Source: CAVTPD01 sp963736575 (GTDB lineage: Bacteria > Bacteroidota > Bacteroidia > Cytophagales > JAAEPT01). Taken from it: 64,000 bases of DNA. The notes under the pieces were generated by a model. The model worked only from the letters and a program-made list of their open reading frames with translations. It made no database searches and was not told the DNA's origin. The translations under genes and the position numbers were made by a program. This document shows positions 42,742-51,265 of this stretch, in pieces. Location: contig CAVTPD010000003.1 of the NCBI GenBank assembly GCA_963736575.1, positions 930,001 through 994,000 on the forward strand, in the 5' to 3' direction. Numbering within the stretch: the first letter of the stretch is position 1; every line of letters starts with the position of its first letter.

Positions 42742-43284
42742 ATGAAAAAGATCTTTTTAGTTATTTCGATTTTAACTTTTCTGTTATCCTGTAAAACAAA
42801 GGATTCTGACTCTGTTTCAACTGATAGTACTGTTAATGGAACAAGTGATTCAAAGTCTCCATGTGAACTTTTAACAGAAAAAGAGATACAATTAACCTTA
42901 GCATTTCCAGAAAATTCTTCTCCAGAAATTAATGATGCTATGCGTACTTACCCAACTTGCTTTTACAAATGGGAAACGATTACTTATTCTTCTGAAATTG
43001 ATGTTTCAGGAACTATAATAAACATAGAAAATCCCTCTGAATTAACCATAGTACTGGTGAATGACGCTACAGAAAGCATGTACCACACTTCTATTAAGGT
43101 TTATGGAGATGCTGAAAAAATTACCGATGTTGGTGAAATGGCAACTTGGGGGAATCGTTTGTCTCAGATTTCTTTTTTAAAGAACGGGTACCTTATCCAT
43201 TTACACCTTAAGGTTTCTGATAATACGGCCGATAACAAAGGGAAAGCCATTAAATTGGCCAAACTTGTAGTAGCAAATCTTTAA
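42742..43284 (+). CDS. Putative lipoprotein of unknown function
   Basis: The 180-residue product has a lipoprotein signal (MKKIFLVISILTFLLSC, Cys17 lipidated), a Ser/Thr/Asp linker and a compact domain starting SPCELLTEKEIQLTLAF with a second Cys in YPTCFYKWE. The pair of Cys and the C-x-LLT-x-E-E-I-like start recall small extracytoplasmic DUF3558-type proteins, but I cannot assign a family with confidence. It stands alone between the IS3 relic and the SulP gene. Confidence 0.65.
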   Translation: MKKIFLVISILTFLLSCKTKDSDSVSTDSTVNGTSDSKSPCELLTEKEIQLTLAFPENSSPEINDAMRTYPTCFYKWETITYSSEIDVSGTIINIENPSELTIVLVNDATESMYHTSIKVYGDAEKITDVGEMATWGNRLSQISFLKNGYLIHLHLKVSDNTADNKGKAIKLAKLVVANL

Positions 43285-43451
43285 AAATTTAAGGCTATTA
43301 TTGTTTTTTATGAAACCTCTATGTGCTAATAAATACGCTAATGATTTTTTCAGAAAAAGGATCTACAGGTGTGATTTTCTAGTAATAATATAGTGGATGC
43401 ACGTATTATTTTTTAACTGAAACAGATAGAATTATTTCTCTTAGAAATCAT

Positions 43452-43488
43452 CTTCAGAATTGCTTCAGAATTGCTCCAGAATTGTTCA
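43452..43488. repeat. 11-bp tandem repeat upstream of the SulP gene
   Basis: The unit CTTCAGAATTG occurs three times in tandem (the third as CTCCAGAATTG), followed by a partial TTCAG, ending 29 bp before the SulP start. It could bind a regulator or result from replication slippage. No other feature is seen in 43285-43516. Confidence 0.65.
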
Positions 43489-43516
43489 GTAGATTTCAGT
43501 TAAAATTTCGCTGAAT

Positions 43517-45439
43517 ATGAAGAATATTTCACTTAACTCAATTAAAGGGGATTTTACCGGGGGTATTACCGCTGGTATTATTGGCCTTCCGTTGTGTCTC
43601 GCATTTGGGGCTACATCGGGTATGGGGCCTATTGCCGGTCTATATGGCGGTATTATTTTAGGTATTCTAGCTGCCGTTTTCGGTGGTACGCCAACACAAA
43701 TTAGTGCTCCAACTGGTCCAATGACGGTTGTTTCGGCATTAATTATTGCCGGTGAAGTTAAATATTTTGGTAGCCTTAACGAAGCCATGGGAGCCATCTT
43801 ACTAACGTTTGCGTTGGCAGGTGCTTTTCAAATTTTGCTAGGGGTTTTAAAATTGGGTAAATACATTAATTATTTACCATATCCGGTAATTTCAGGTTTT
43901 ATGAGTGGTATTGGGGTAATTGTAATATCCATGCAGTTTAAAGAATTCTTTGGGGCAGATTTTAAATACACAAATGCTGTTCAGAATTTAATACACTTGC
44001 CAAGGTATTTAATGAATATTAATTTCTCTGCCTTCTTAATTGCTATAATTACACTAGCTACAGCACGTTTAATACCACGTTTTACAAAAGCAGTTCCGGC
44101 TACGTTGGTAGCTTTAATAATTGGTACGGCAGCTACTTATATTATAGGTTTAGATATTAAAACAATTGGTGATATTCCATCTGGAATACCAACGTTACAG
44201 CTTGGCACTATGTTTAGTATGGATCTTTCTAGACTAACGCATATTATTTTACCGGCGTTAACGTTAGGTGGTTTAGGCATGATTGATAGTTTGTTAACAT
44301 CTGTTATTGCAGATAAAATAACCAAAACTAAACACAACAGTAATAGAGAATTAATTGGACAAGGTATTGGTAATATTGGTGCTGCTTTATTTGGTGGTAT
44401 ACCGGGTGCTGGTACAACAGTGGTAACACTAGCTAATACAAAATCTGGTGCTACAACAAGATTATCTGGTGTTTTCCAGGGTGTAATGTTGGCTTGTATT
44501 CTTTTGTTTGGTGCTCATTATGCCGAACAAATTCCTTATGCAGTTCTAGCTGGTATTTTGGTAAGTATTGGTTTTGATATTATGGATTATACGGTATTTA
44601 GAGAGATTAAAATCATACCTAAATCAGACAAAATCATAATCTTAACGGTATTTATCTTAACAGTAACTTGGAGTTTATTATACGCTACAGCTATTGGCTT
44701 CTTAATGGCTTCTTTATTCTTCATGAAAAAAATGGCCGATACCATTGACAGAAGTTCTAAAGACTCTGAAGTAGACAAAATTAGCAACAAGCTGATTAAC
44801 TATTTTGATGACGCCGATTCTTTCAGAAAAGATGTTTACATCAAAATATTAAAAGGACCAGTATTCTTTGGTTTTGCTAGCCGTTTAGAAGAAGACATTA
44901 AGAAAATACCAGATATTAAAGCCTTAATAATCGATTTCAAGGATGTGCCTTACATGGACCAAACTGGTTTGTATTCTGTAAGAGATGGTGTTACAGATTT
45001 AACTAATGCAGGTATAGACGTATATTTTACAGAACTAAACCATGAGTGTTTAGAAATGTTAAGAGGCGCTGGTGTAATACCACCAATAGTAGAGGAAAGT
45101 CATGTTTTCCAAAGTGTAGAAGATTGCATTATCTGGTTACATGACCATATAGATGCTAAGAGTACTATTTCTAAATACCAATTAACAATTCCATCTGCCT
45201 TTACACCAAATGAAGATGGTTCTAACGATTGCTGGTCAATCTCTGGTATTGAACAATACCCAAATTGTAAAGTAAAAATATTTGATCCTAATGGCTATGT
45301 TTTGTTTTCATCTAAAGGATATGAAGAGCCTTGGGATGGTAAGGTTGGTGAACAATTAGTTCCTTCTGGTAAATACGGTTACGAAATTGAATTTTCCGAA
45401 GAAGAGAAAATTGAGGGTTCATTGGTTTTGGTACGCTAA
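43517..45439 (+). CDS. SulP anion transporter with STAS domain and a C-terminal CHU_C/T9SS type-B-like module
   Basis: The 640 residues begin with a SulP membrane domain (about 1-400; GDFTGGITAGIIGLPLCLAFGATSGMGPIAGLYGG, GTPTQISAPTGPMTVV, GGIPGAGTTVVTLANTKSGATTRLSG), then a cytoplasmic STAS domain (about 435-545; LKGPVFFGFASRLEEDI, LIIDFKDVPYMDQTGLYSVRDGV). Unusually, about 85 more residues (556-640, bases 45182-45436) follow. They match the gliding-motility/T9SS type-B C-terminal domain, LTIPSAFTPNEDGSNDCWSI, IEQYPNCKVKIFDPNGYVLF, GYEEPWDGK, SGKYGYEIEF and a final GSLVLVR. SulP proteins carry sulfate, bicarbonate or other anions. The fused module should face the cytoplasm, where the T9SS cannot reach it. 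Confidence 0.9.
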   Translation: MKNISLNSIKGDFTGGITAGIIGLPLCLAFGATSGMGPIAGLYGGIILGILAAVFGGTPTQISAPTGPMTVVSALIIAGEVKYFGSLNEAMGAILLTFALAGAFQILLGVLKLGKYINYLPYPVISGFMSGIGVIVISMQFKEFFGADFKYTNAVQNLIHLPRYLMNINFSAFLIAIITLATARLIPRFTKAVPATLVALIIGTAATYIIGLDIKTIGDIPSGIPTLQLGTMFSMDLSRLTHIILPALTLGGLGMIDSLLTSVIADKITKTKHNSNRELIGQGIGNIGAALFGGIPGAGTTVVTLANTKSGATTRLSGVFQGVMLACILLFGAHYAEQIPYAVLAGILVSIGFDIMDYTVFREIKIIPKSDKIIILTVFILTVTWSLLYATAIGFLMASLFFMKKMADTIDRSSKDSEVDKISNKLINYFDDADSFRKDVYIKILKGPVFFGFASRLEEDIKKIPDIKALIIDFKDVPYMDQTGLYSVRDGVTDLTNAGIDVYFTELNHECLEMLRGAGVIPPIVEESHVFQSVEDCIIWLHDHIDAKSTISKYQLTIPSAFTPNEDGSNDCWSISGIEQYPNCKVKIFDPNGYVLFSSKGYEEPWDGKVGEQLVPSGKYGYEIEFSEEEKIEGSLVLVR

Positions 45440-45446
45440 ATTTTAA

Positions 45447-46709
45447 TTACCAACCTACCTCCAAGCAATGTTCAAGAGTTTGATGCTCATATTTGTAGTT
45501 GATAGTGAAGTTATTCAGTTCACAGATTGCTTTTATTAGGCTTAAGCCCAATCCTATAGAACTTTCTGAATCTGAAGATTTATTAAATTTCTTGAACATG
45601 TTTTCAGGGGAGTCTTTTAATGGCTTCCCTGAATTTTTTACCGACAATATGCGGTGACTAAATTCAATTTTTATATACCCAGATTCTACATTATGTCTAA
45701 CCGAATTTTGCAATAGATTTCTTATTAAAATATCTACTAAAAAAGGATGAATTTTCTTAAATACTAAACTTCTGTTGATTTCAATAGTTAGATTTTTCTG
45801 TTGAATAGGTAATTCAAACTCTTCTAAAAGAAGTTTAATTCTTTGATAGATATCAATTTCTTCTAGCTCCTTGTAGAATCCATTTTCAATTCTGGAAAGC
45901 ACCAAAATAGAACGGTTTAACTTAGATAGTTTATTTACTGTTTGATTAATCTGTGACAATTGGTTAAACTCTTTTTCCGTAAAATTTTTAGACTGAAATA
46001 GAATTTCTATATGACTTCTGATAACACTTAATGGAGTTTGTATTTCATGAGAAATCATATCAAACAAATTCCGTTGTAAGTGAAAGTCTTTATAAATTTT
46101 TTCCGTCATTTTATTGAGGGACAAATTCAACTGATTAAATTCTGAAATGTCTTCTTTTGGGAATTCAATCTGGGTTTCAGCATTGCTGCTGTAATTCTCA
46201 ATCTGATCTAAGGTAGAATAAAACGGTAGCCACATAGATTGGCTAGACCAACGGTTAAGTACTACAGAAAACACCAACAGAAAAACTAAAAAACAACTAA
46301 AAAAGGCCACACTACCATAAATTATGGTACTGTCTTCTAATAAAGGATCTCTAAGAACTAGTTCAAAACGTTCTCCAAAAACATCAATTTCAGAAATGTA
46401 TTCTCTATAAAGTTCTACTTCGTCTTCTTCTTTGTCAAAAACTTTTATGGTTTTAAAGCTTTCTTCAAAATGCTCTCCTTCTTTTATGCGGTGCAGTGTA
46501 AAATGGTCTTCAGAAAAATCTTCTTTTACATTTAAGTTTTGGCCAAAGTTTAATTGTGCCTCAAAATGGTCTCTTTCTTCTTTTAAATTTTCATCTACGT
46601 GGTAAACATTAATTTTATGGATTACAAAATAGAAAACAGTTAAACCCAGTAATAAAATAGGCAAACTTACTAAGATGTATTGACGGGTAGCTTTGTTTAA
46701 TAATTTCAT
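45447..46709 (-). CDS. Two-component sensor histidine kinase
   Basis: The 420-residue kinase has two membrane segments (YILVSLPILLLGLTVFYFVI and IIYGSVAFFSCFLVFLLVF) enclosing a periplasmic sensor of about 100 residues, a linker, the phospho-acceptor FDMISHEIQTPLSVIRSHIE, and an ATPase domain with LIRNLLQNSVRHN (N box), SVKNSGKPL (G1) and SIGLGLSLIKAICE (G2). It follows its response regulator with a 4-bp overlap, so the pair is coupled. Its end lies 7 bp from the end of the convergent SulP gene. The stimulus is unknown; the acidic periplasmic loop could bind a cation. Confidence 0.93.
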   Translation of the reverse strand: MKLLNKATRQYILVSLPILLLGLTVFYFVIHKINVYHVDENLKEERDHFEAQLNFGQNLNVKEDFSEDHFTLHRIKEGEHFEESFKTIKVFDKEEDEVELYREYISEIDVFGERFELVLRDPLLEDSTIIYGSVAFFSCFLVFLLVFSVVLNRWSSQSMWLPFYSTLDQIENYSSNAETQIEFPKEDISEFNQLNLSLNKMTEKIYKDFHLQRNLFDMISHEIQTPLSVIRSHIEILFQSKNFTEKEFNQLSQINQTVNKLSKLNRSILVLSRIENGFYKELEEIDIYQRIKLLLEEFELPIQQKNLTIEINRSLVFKKIHPFLVDILIRNLLQNSVRHNVESGYIKIEFSHRILSVKNSGKPLKDSPENMFKKFNKSSDSESSIGLGLSLIKAICELNNFTINYKYEHQTLEHCLEVGW

Positions 46710-47380
46710 ACTTCAAAAGAATAACCAACACCATAAATGGTTTTTATGTAATCGTTAGCACCTCCTTTAATTAATTTTTTTCTCAGGTTTTTTAGATGGG
46801 TATATATTAAATCAAAAGAATCCATCCAGTCAGATTGTTCACCAATTAAATATTCGCAAATAGAGCTTTTAGATAATACACGGTTTTTATTGGTAACAAA
46901 GTATACCAACAGTTCATACTCTTTTGGGGTAAGTTTTATTTCGGCTTCATTTACAAAAACCTTATGGGCAGAGTAGTCAATACTAATCTCTTTAATTTGT
47001 CCAATTTGGTTTCCCTGAAAATGATTCCTACGAATAAGTGCCTTAATTCGTGCATTTAATTCAGTAATATGGAAAGGCTTGGTTAAGTAATCATCTGCGC
47101 CTAAATCCAGTCCTTTTACTCTGTCATTTACAGAATCGCGGGCAGAAATAATTAGAATCCCTGTAGTGTCATTCTTTTTCTTAATTTTTTCTATTAAGTC
47201 TAAACCCGAACCATCTGGCAGGTTTATATCTAATAGAATACAATCGTAATTGTAAAGAATAATTAATTCGTCGGCACGGTCGTATGTGCTGGCGGTATCT
47301 GTAATATAAGCTTCGCTTTTAAGAAAAGAAGCAATATTTTCTACCAATGCTGGTTCGTCTTCAACAAGCAATATTTTCAT
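46706..47380 (-). CDS. OmpR/PhoB-family response regulator
   Basis: The 224 residues comprise a receiver domain (phospho-acceptor Asp51 in LLDINLPDG, Glu/Asp pocket VEDEP, Lys101 in LTKPF) and a winged-helix DNA-binding domain (KLTPKEYELLVYFVTNKNRVLSKSSI, LIYTHLKNLRKKL, YIKTIYGVGYSFEV). It is the first gene of the two-component pair and diverges from the alpha/beta-hydrolase gene across 107 bp, which may hold its targets. Confidence 0.95.
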   Translation of the reverse strand: MKILLVEDEPALVENIASFLKSEAYITDTASTYDRADELIILYNYDCILLDINLPDGSGLDLIEKIKKKNDTTGILIISARDSVNDRVKGLDLGADDYLTKPFHITELNARIKALIRRNHFQGNQIGQIKEISIDYSAHKVFVNEAEIKLTPKEYELLVYFVTNKNRVLSKSSICEYLIGEQSDWMDSFDLIYTHLKNLRKKLIKGGANDYIKTIYGVGYSFEV

Positions 47381-47487
47381 ATTGAATAAACTATTTACTT
47401 TAAAATTACCTTAAACATTAATAACATATAGGCATTTGTTAGAAAGTATTGTGCCAATAATTAAATTAGAACAGTAAAAGAATAATT

Positions 47488-48261
47488 ATGCTGAATTATA
47501 ACGATAGCGGAAGAGGAGAAGTAGTGGTTTTATTGCATGGGTTTTGTGAAAGTAATGCCATTTGGCATGCATTTGAAACTCAATTATCGCAAAATTACAG
47601 AGTAATTTGCCCAGATTTCCCAGGTTTTGGCGGTTCCCTTTTACAACAAGATTCTTTAACTATGGAGGTTTTGGCTGCAGAAATTAAAGCTTTAATAGAC
47701 GATCTTAACGTGAAAGAATGTGTGCTAATTGGCCATTCTTTGGGTGGTTATGTTACCCTTGCTTTTGCCGATTTATACCCTGAATATTTAAAAGGTTTTG
47801 GTTTGTTTCATTCTTCAGCCTTCCCAGATACCGATCAAAAAAAAGAGAACCGAAATAAGACCGTTGATTTTTTGGAAGAAAATGGAATTGAAAAATTTGC
47901 TACTAGTTTTGTGCCCCCACTTTTCAGTTTAAAAACAAAATCTTTATACAAAGACGAAATTGATAGAATTACACAAATAGCAGCTTCTAGTAATGTTTTA
48001 GCCGTAATTGAAGCGGCAAAAGGCATGCGAGACAGACCAGATAGAACCCATGTTTTAAAGGGGGCAAAAGTACCCGTGCTTTTTATTTGTGGTAAAAATG
48101 ACGGTGCTGTTCCTTTAGAAAGCAGCCTTTCACAAGTAGCCTTGGCGGCCGATTCTAAAGTACATTTTTTAGATAAAGTAGGCCACATGGGTATGGTAGA
48201 AGCTAGAGATAAAACTCTAGTTACGGTAGAAGACTTTGTTAATTATTGTTTAAAAAATTGA
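47488..48261 (+). CDS. Alpha/beta-fold hydrolase
   Basis: The 257-residue enzyme has the full triad of a small cytoplasmic hydrolase: oxyanion VVLLHGFCESNAIW, the nucleophile elbow GHSLGG, the acid in FICGKNDGAVP and the base in VGHMGMVE. The FPDTDQKKENRNKTVDFLEENG cap is a common Bacteroidetes type. The substrate is unknown. An antibiotic-biosynthesis-monooxygenase-like gene starts 2 bp after its stop, so the two are cotranscribed and might act together on a quinone or lipid metabolite; that is inference only. Confidence 0.9.
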   Translation: MLNYNDSGRGEVVVLLHGFCESNAIWHAFETQLSQNYRVICPDFPGFGGSLLQQDSLTMEVLAAEIKALIDDLNVKECVLIGHSLGGYVTLAFADLYPEYLKGFGLFHSSAFPDTDQKKENRNKTVDFLEENGIEKFATSFVPPLFSLKTKSLYKDEIDRITQIAASSNVLAVIEAAKGMRDRPDRTHVLKGAKVPVLFICGKNDGAVPLESSLSQVALAADSKVHFLDKVGHMGMVEARDKTLVTVEDFVNYCLKN

Positions 48262-48263
48262 AT

Positions 48264-48572
48264 ATGAAAAAGTACGGATTGCATGGTAGTTTAAAAGCAC
48301 AACAAGGTAAAGGCAAACAGTTAAGTGCTATTTTGTTGGAAGCAGCAACGTTGGTTTCTACTTCAAAAGGTTGTCAGTTGTATTTAATAAGTGCAGATAA
48401 TGCAGAATTGGATACAGTGTGGGTGACCGAAGTTTGGGATTCTAAAGAAGACCACGATGAATCCCTAAATCTTGCTGGTGTTAAAGAATTAATTGGTAAA
48501 GCTTTGCCTATTTTAGAGGGAATGCCTCAAAAAGGACAAGAGTTAAATGTTTTAGGCGGTTTTGGGTTATAA
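48264..48572 (+). CDS. Antibiotic biosynthesis monooxygenase (ABM) domain protein
   Basis: From the ATG at 48264 the protein is 102 residues: KKYGLHGSLKAQQGKGKQLSAILLEAATLV, CQLYLISADNAELDTVWVTEVWDSKEDHDESL and ILEGMPQKGQELNVLGGFG. This is the ABM/YgiN ferredoxin-like fold, with the W-V-T-E-V-W-D-S-K-E-D-H core typical of the family. A frame opening at 48246 would run inside the upstream gene; the ATG just after it is preferred. Members act as quinol monooxygenases or small-molecule binding proteins. Confidence 0.85.
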   Translation: MKKYGLHGSLKAQQGKGKQLSAILLEAATLVSTSKGCQLYLISADNAELDTVWVTEVWDSKEDHDESLNLAGVKELIGKALPILEGMPQKGQELNVLGGFGL

Positions 48573-48577
48573 TTAAA

Positions 48578-48605
48578 AAACCCCAAAGCACTTTCTCTAG
48601 GGTTT
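48578..48605 (-). terminator. Weak terminator-like hairpin
   Basis: AAACCC (48578-48583) pairs with GGGTTT (48600-48605) around a 16-nt loop. On the minus strand it is followed by TTT, which suits the thiamine-binding protein gene ending at 48701, about 100 bp away. The stem is short. Confidence 0.4.
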
Positions 48606-48700
48606 AAATAATTCTAGAATTTCTGTTTTTAAAACTTCAAGTTGGCACCTAAACCAAACATAGAACCCATTTAAGATAACATGTAAAAAATAAGTTAGCT

Positions 48701-49015
48701 CTATAATTTATTCACGCCACCAATTCTACTTTCAACCGATTTGGTTTTAGATTTAATCAAGTCGGTTTTGTTCTTGTTGTAATCCATATTCATCACGCAA
48801 TAAATCCGGTCCGAAATAGGATCCATAATTTTATACGCTTCTTCTACTACTTTTAAAAGTTCGGGTACTGTTTCGGCTTCTATTACCGTTCCCATGGGCG
48901 AAAACTGATAACTTAATCCGCTGTCTCGGATGTATTCAATCACCTTACTAACATAATCCCCAATGTGCGCTCCTTTATCTACTGGGAAAATGGCAAAATT
49001 CATAATGGCAGACAT
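48701..49015 (-). CDS. MTH1187/YkoF-like thiamine-binding protein
   Basis: The 104-residue protein matches the thiamine-binding UPF0045 family: MNFAIFPVDKGAHIGDYVSKVIEYIRDSGLSYQFSPMGTVIEAE, then VEEAYKIMDPISDRIYCVMNMDYNKNKTD. The ferredoxin-like fold binds thiamine or hydroxymethylpyrimidine in studied homologues. It stands alone on the minus strand, diverging from the small membrane protein gene before mutL. With thiC, the TPP riboswitch and the TPK relative it is the fourth thiamine-related locus in the window, although it lies 18 kb from them. Confidence 0.85.
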   Translation of the reverse strand: MSAIMNFAIFPVDKGAHIGDYVSKVIEYIRDSGLSYQFSPMGTVIEAETVPELLKVVEEAYKIMDPISDRIYCVMNMDYNKNKTDLIKSKTKSVESRIGGVNKL

Positions 49016-49063
49016 AATGGTAAATTTAGAATTCGGGAAACGTTCTTCTTTTTGTAACTTGTA

Positions 49064-49417
49064 ATGGAAGAACCAGAATGCATGAAAATACCTTCTCTAT
49101 CTCGCATACCCAAGAATAAATCCTTTAATTATATTCCTCGTTTTTATAAACCGGAAAAAGAATTTCTAGAACAAAACCTGTCTAATAAAACGTATTCATC
49201 AGAAGAAAATACCAAGAACCGCATCCGTGCTTCTTTTCGGTATAAAAAAGAAAAAAAAGAAGGCATAGACGAAGCTCTAGTAATGCGTTTGTGGATTATT
49301 GTATTCTTAGATTGTGGTTTTGCAGCGTACTATTTTAACAACTTCCTTCCCATAGTTCTTTCAGGGGGTATATATTTGTTGTTTCGTTTCCTGAAAAAAG
49401 CCAAAACACGTGAGTAA
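49064..49417 (+). CDS. Small conserved membrane protein upstream of mutL
   Basis: The 117 residues begin with a charged, Lys-rich cytoplasmic stretch (SLSRIPKNKSFNYIPRFYKPEKEFLEQNL, then IRASFRYKKEKKEG) and end with two membrane segments (LWIIVFLDCGFAAYYF and FLPIVLSGGIYLLFRF). An ATG at 49082 is an alternative start (MKIPSLSRIP). It overlaps mutL by 8 bp. Proteins like this sit upstream of mutL in many Bacteroidetes; the role is unknown. Confidence 0.75.
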   Translation: MEEPECMKIPSLSRIPKNKSFNYIPRFYKPEKEFLEQNLSNKTYSSEENTKNRIRASFRYKKEKKEGIDEALVMRLWIIVFLDCGFAAYYFNNFLPIVLSGGIYLLFRFLKKAKTRE

Positions 49418-51260
49418 CATTTCCGATATTATACATCTATTACCCGATGCTTTAGCCAACCAAATTGCTGCCGGTGAGGTAGTTCAACGCCCTGCTTCGG
49501 TGGTGAAAGAGTTGTTAGAAAATTCGATAGATGCTGGAAGTACCGAAATCAAACTAATTGTAAAAGAGGCCGGAAGAACCTTAATACAAGTAGTAGACAA
49601 CGGCAACGGTATGTCTGAATTGGATGCCCGTATGTGTTTTGAACGCCACGCTACTTCTAAATTGAATACTTCCGAAGACTTATTTAATATTCATACCTAT
49701 GGTTTTCGTGGCGAAGCAATGGCTTCTATTGCGGCGGTTTCACAAGTAGAATTAAAAACGCGTAGAGCCCAAGATGAATTGGGGCAATGCATAAAAATTT
49801 CGGCTTCCGAAGTAAAAAGCCAGGAAACCGATATTATGCCGGTGGGCACCAGTATTTCGGTGAAAAACCTGTTTTTTAATATTCCGGCCAGAAGAAATTT
49901 CTTAAAATCGAACCCTGTAGAATTAAAGCACATCATTGATGAGTTTCAACGGGTGGCCTTGGCAAATCCGCAGATTAGTATGTATTTGTTTCAGCACGAT
50001 ATGGAAACGTACAGTTTGCCGGAAAGTAACCTAAGCAAGCGCATTGTAAACCTGTTGGGTAAAGCCTACCAAAAGAATTTAATTACCATTGAAGAGAAAA
50101 CCGATTCGCTAAAAATACACGGTTACATTGGCGCGCCCGAAGCCTCTAAAAAAACCCGTGGAGATCAATTTTTCTTTGCCAACGGACGATATATTAAACA
50201 CCCGTATTTGCACCACGCTTTACTAAACGGTTACGAAGGAATGTTACCCGATGGTATGCATCCGTTTTATGTGATCTTTTTGGAAATGGATCCGAAAAGT
50301 ATTGATGTAAACGTACACCCTACCAAAACGGAAGTAAAGTTTGACGACGAGCGTACGATGTATGCCATTCTGAAATCGGCCATTAAGCGTTCTTTAGGAA
50401 CCTTTAATGTAATGCCATCTATTGATTTTGATGGGGACGTAAACTTTGGGATAGATACCACCGGTAAGCGTGACTATGGAACGGAAAAGGCACCTTTTGA
50501 AATCCCGAAAGAATTGCAAACCACACCCAGAGAACGCAACAACATAGAAAACTGGGAACGCTTGTATAATGGTTTTGAAAGAGATCCGGTAAGAGATGCT
50601 TCTTCAAGTATGGATATGCTTCGGTTTGATAGCATTATTAACGAAACCGAAGAAGAACAAATTATAGAAGTTACCAGCGAAAGCAAACCTTCTGTAGGCA
50701 GCGATTTTGGTTTCTTATTGCACGATAAATACTTGGTGACACAAGTGAAATCGGGCATGATGATGGTAAACCGACAAGCTGCTTTAGAGCGTATTCTATT
50801 TGAAAAATACACGAAAGAACGCCAAAGTGGAACGGTTTCTTCTCAGCAAAACTTATTTCCGCAAACCATAGAATTGAATCCGGCAGATTTCAGTTTAATT
50901 ATGGAAATGAAAACCGAAATTGAAGCCATTGGATTTGTCTTCAATACTTTTGGTAAAAGTGCGTTAATTGTAGAAGGTATTCCCGCAAATTTAGAAACGG
51001 GGAACGAAAAAGCCCTCTTTGAAGGTTTAATAGAACAATTTAAAATGAACCGTGGCAGTTTACAGATTAGCATAAAGGAAAACTTAATCCGTTCTTTAGC
51101 CAAACGTGCCGCCAGCATAAAAAACAAACAAATTGCCGAAATGGAATTGCGCAACTTAATTGATAAACTCTTCGCTTGTGAAAACCCTAATTTTTCTCCG
51201 TATGGTGAAAAAACCTTCGTAATTTTAGATTTCAATCAACTTAATACATTATTTAAATAG
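49410..51260 (+). CDS. mutL: DNA mismatch repair protein MutL
   Basis: The 616-residue protein has a complete N-terminal GHKL ATPase: ELLENSIDAGST, VVDNGNGM, RHATSKL and YGFRGEAMASIAAVS, plus FFNIPARRNFLKS. The start is a GTG (49410), which gives MSNISDIIHLLPDALANQIAAGEV, the normal family start, with an 8-bp overlap with the gene before. In the C-terminal domain the metal-binding DQHA-x2-E motif of nicking MutLs reads NRQAALERILFE, with Asn454 in place of Asp, and the late motif reads SPYGEKTF. Endonuclease activity may therefore be lost or altered. Two rhomboid genes follow, the standard Bacteroidetes order. Confidence 0.95.
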   Translation: MSNISDIIHLLPDALANQIAAGEVVQRPASVVKELLENSIDAGSTEIKLIVKEAGRTLIQVVDNGNGMSELDARMCFERHATSKLNTSEDLFNIHTYGFRGEAMASIAAVSQVELKTRRAQDELGQCIKISASEVKSQETDIMPVGTSISVKNLFFNIPARRNFLKSNPVELKHIIDEFQRVALANPQISMYLFQHDMETYSLPESNLSKRIVNLLGKAYQKNLITIEEKTDSLKIHGYIGAPEASKKTRGDQFFFANGRYIKHPYLHHALLNGYEGMLPDGMHPFYVIFLEMDPKSIDVNVHPTKTEVKFDDERTMYAILKSAIKRSLGTFNVMPSIDFDGDVNFGIDTTGKRDYGTEKAPFEIPKELQTTPRERNNIENWERLYNGFERDPVRDASSSMDMLRFDSIINETEEEQIIEVTSESKPSVGSDFGFLLHDKYLVTQVKSGMMMVNRQAALERILFEKYTKERQSGTVSSQQNLFPQTIELNPADFSLIMEMKTEIEAIGFVFNTFGKSALIVEGIPANLETGNEKALFEGLIEQFKMNRGSLQISIKENLIRSLAKRAASIKNKQIAEMELRNLIDKLFACENPNFSPYGEKTFVILDFNQLNTLFK

Positions 51261-51265
51261 GAAGC

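Noticed and set aside
43452..43488. CRISPR-like repeats
   Set aside because: The 11-bp units are contiguous with no spacers and no cas genes are present.
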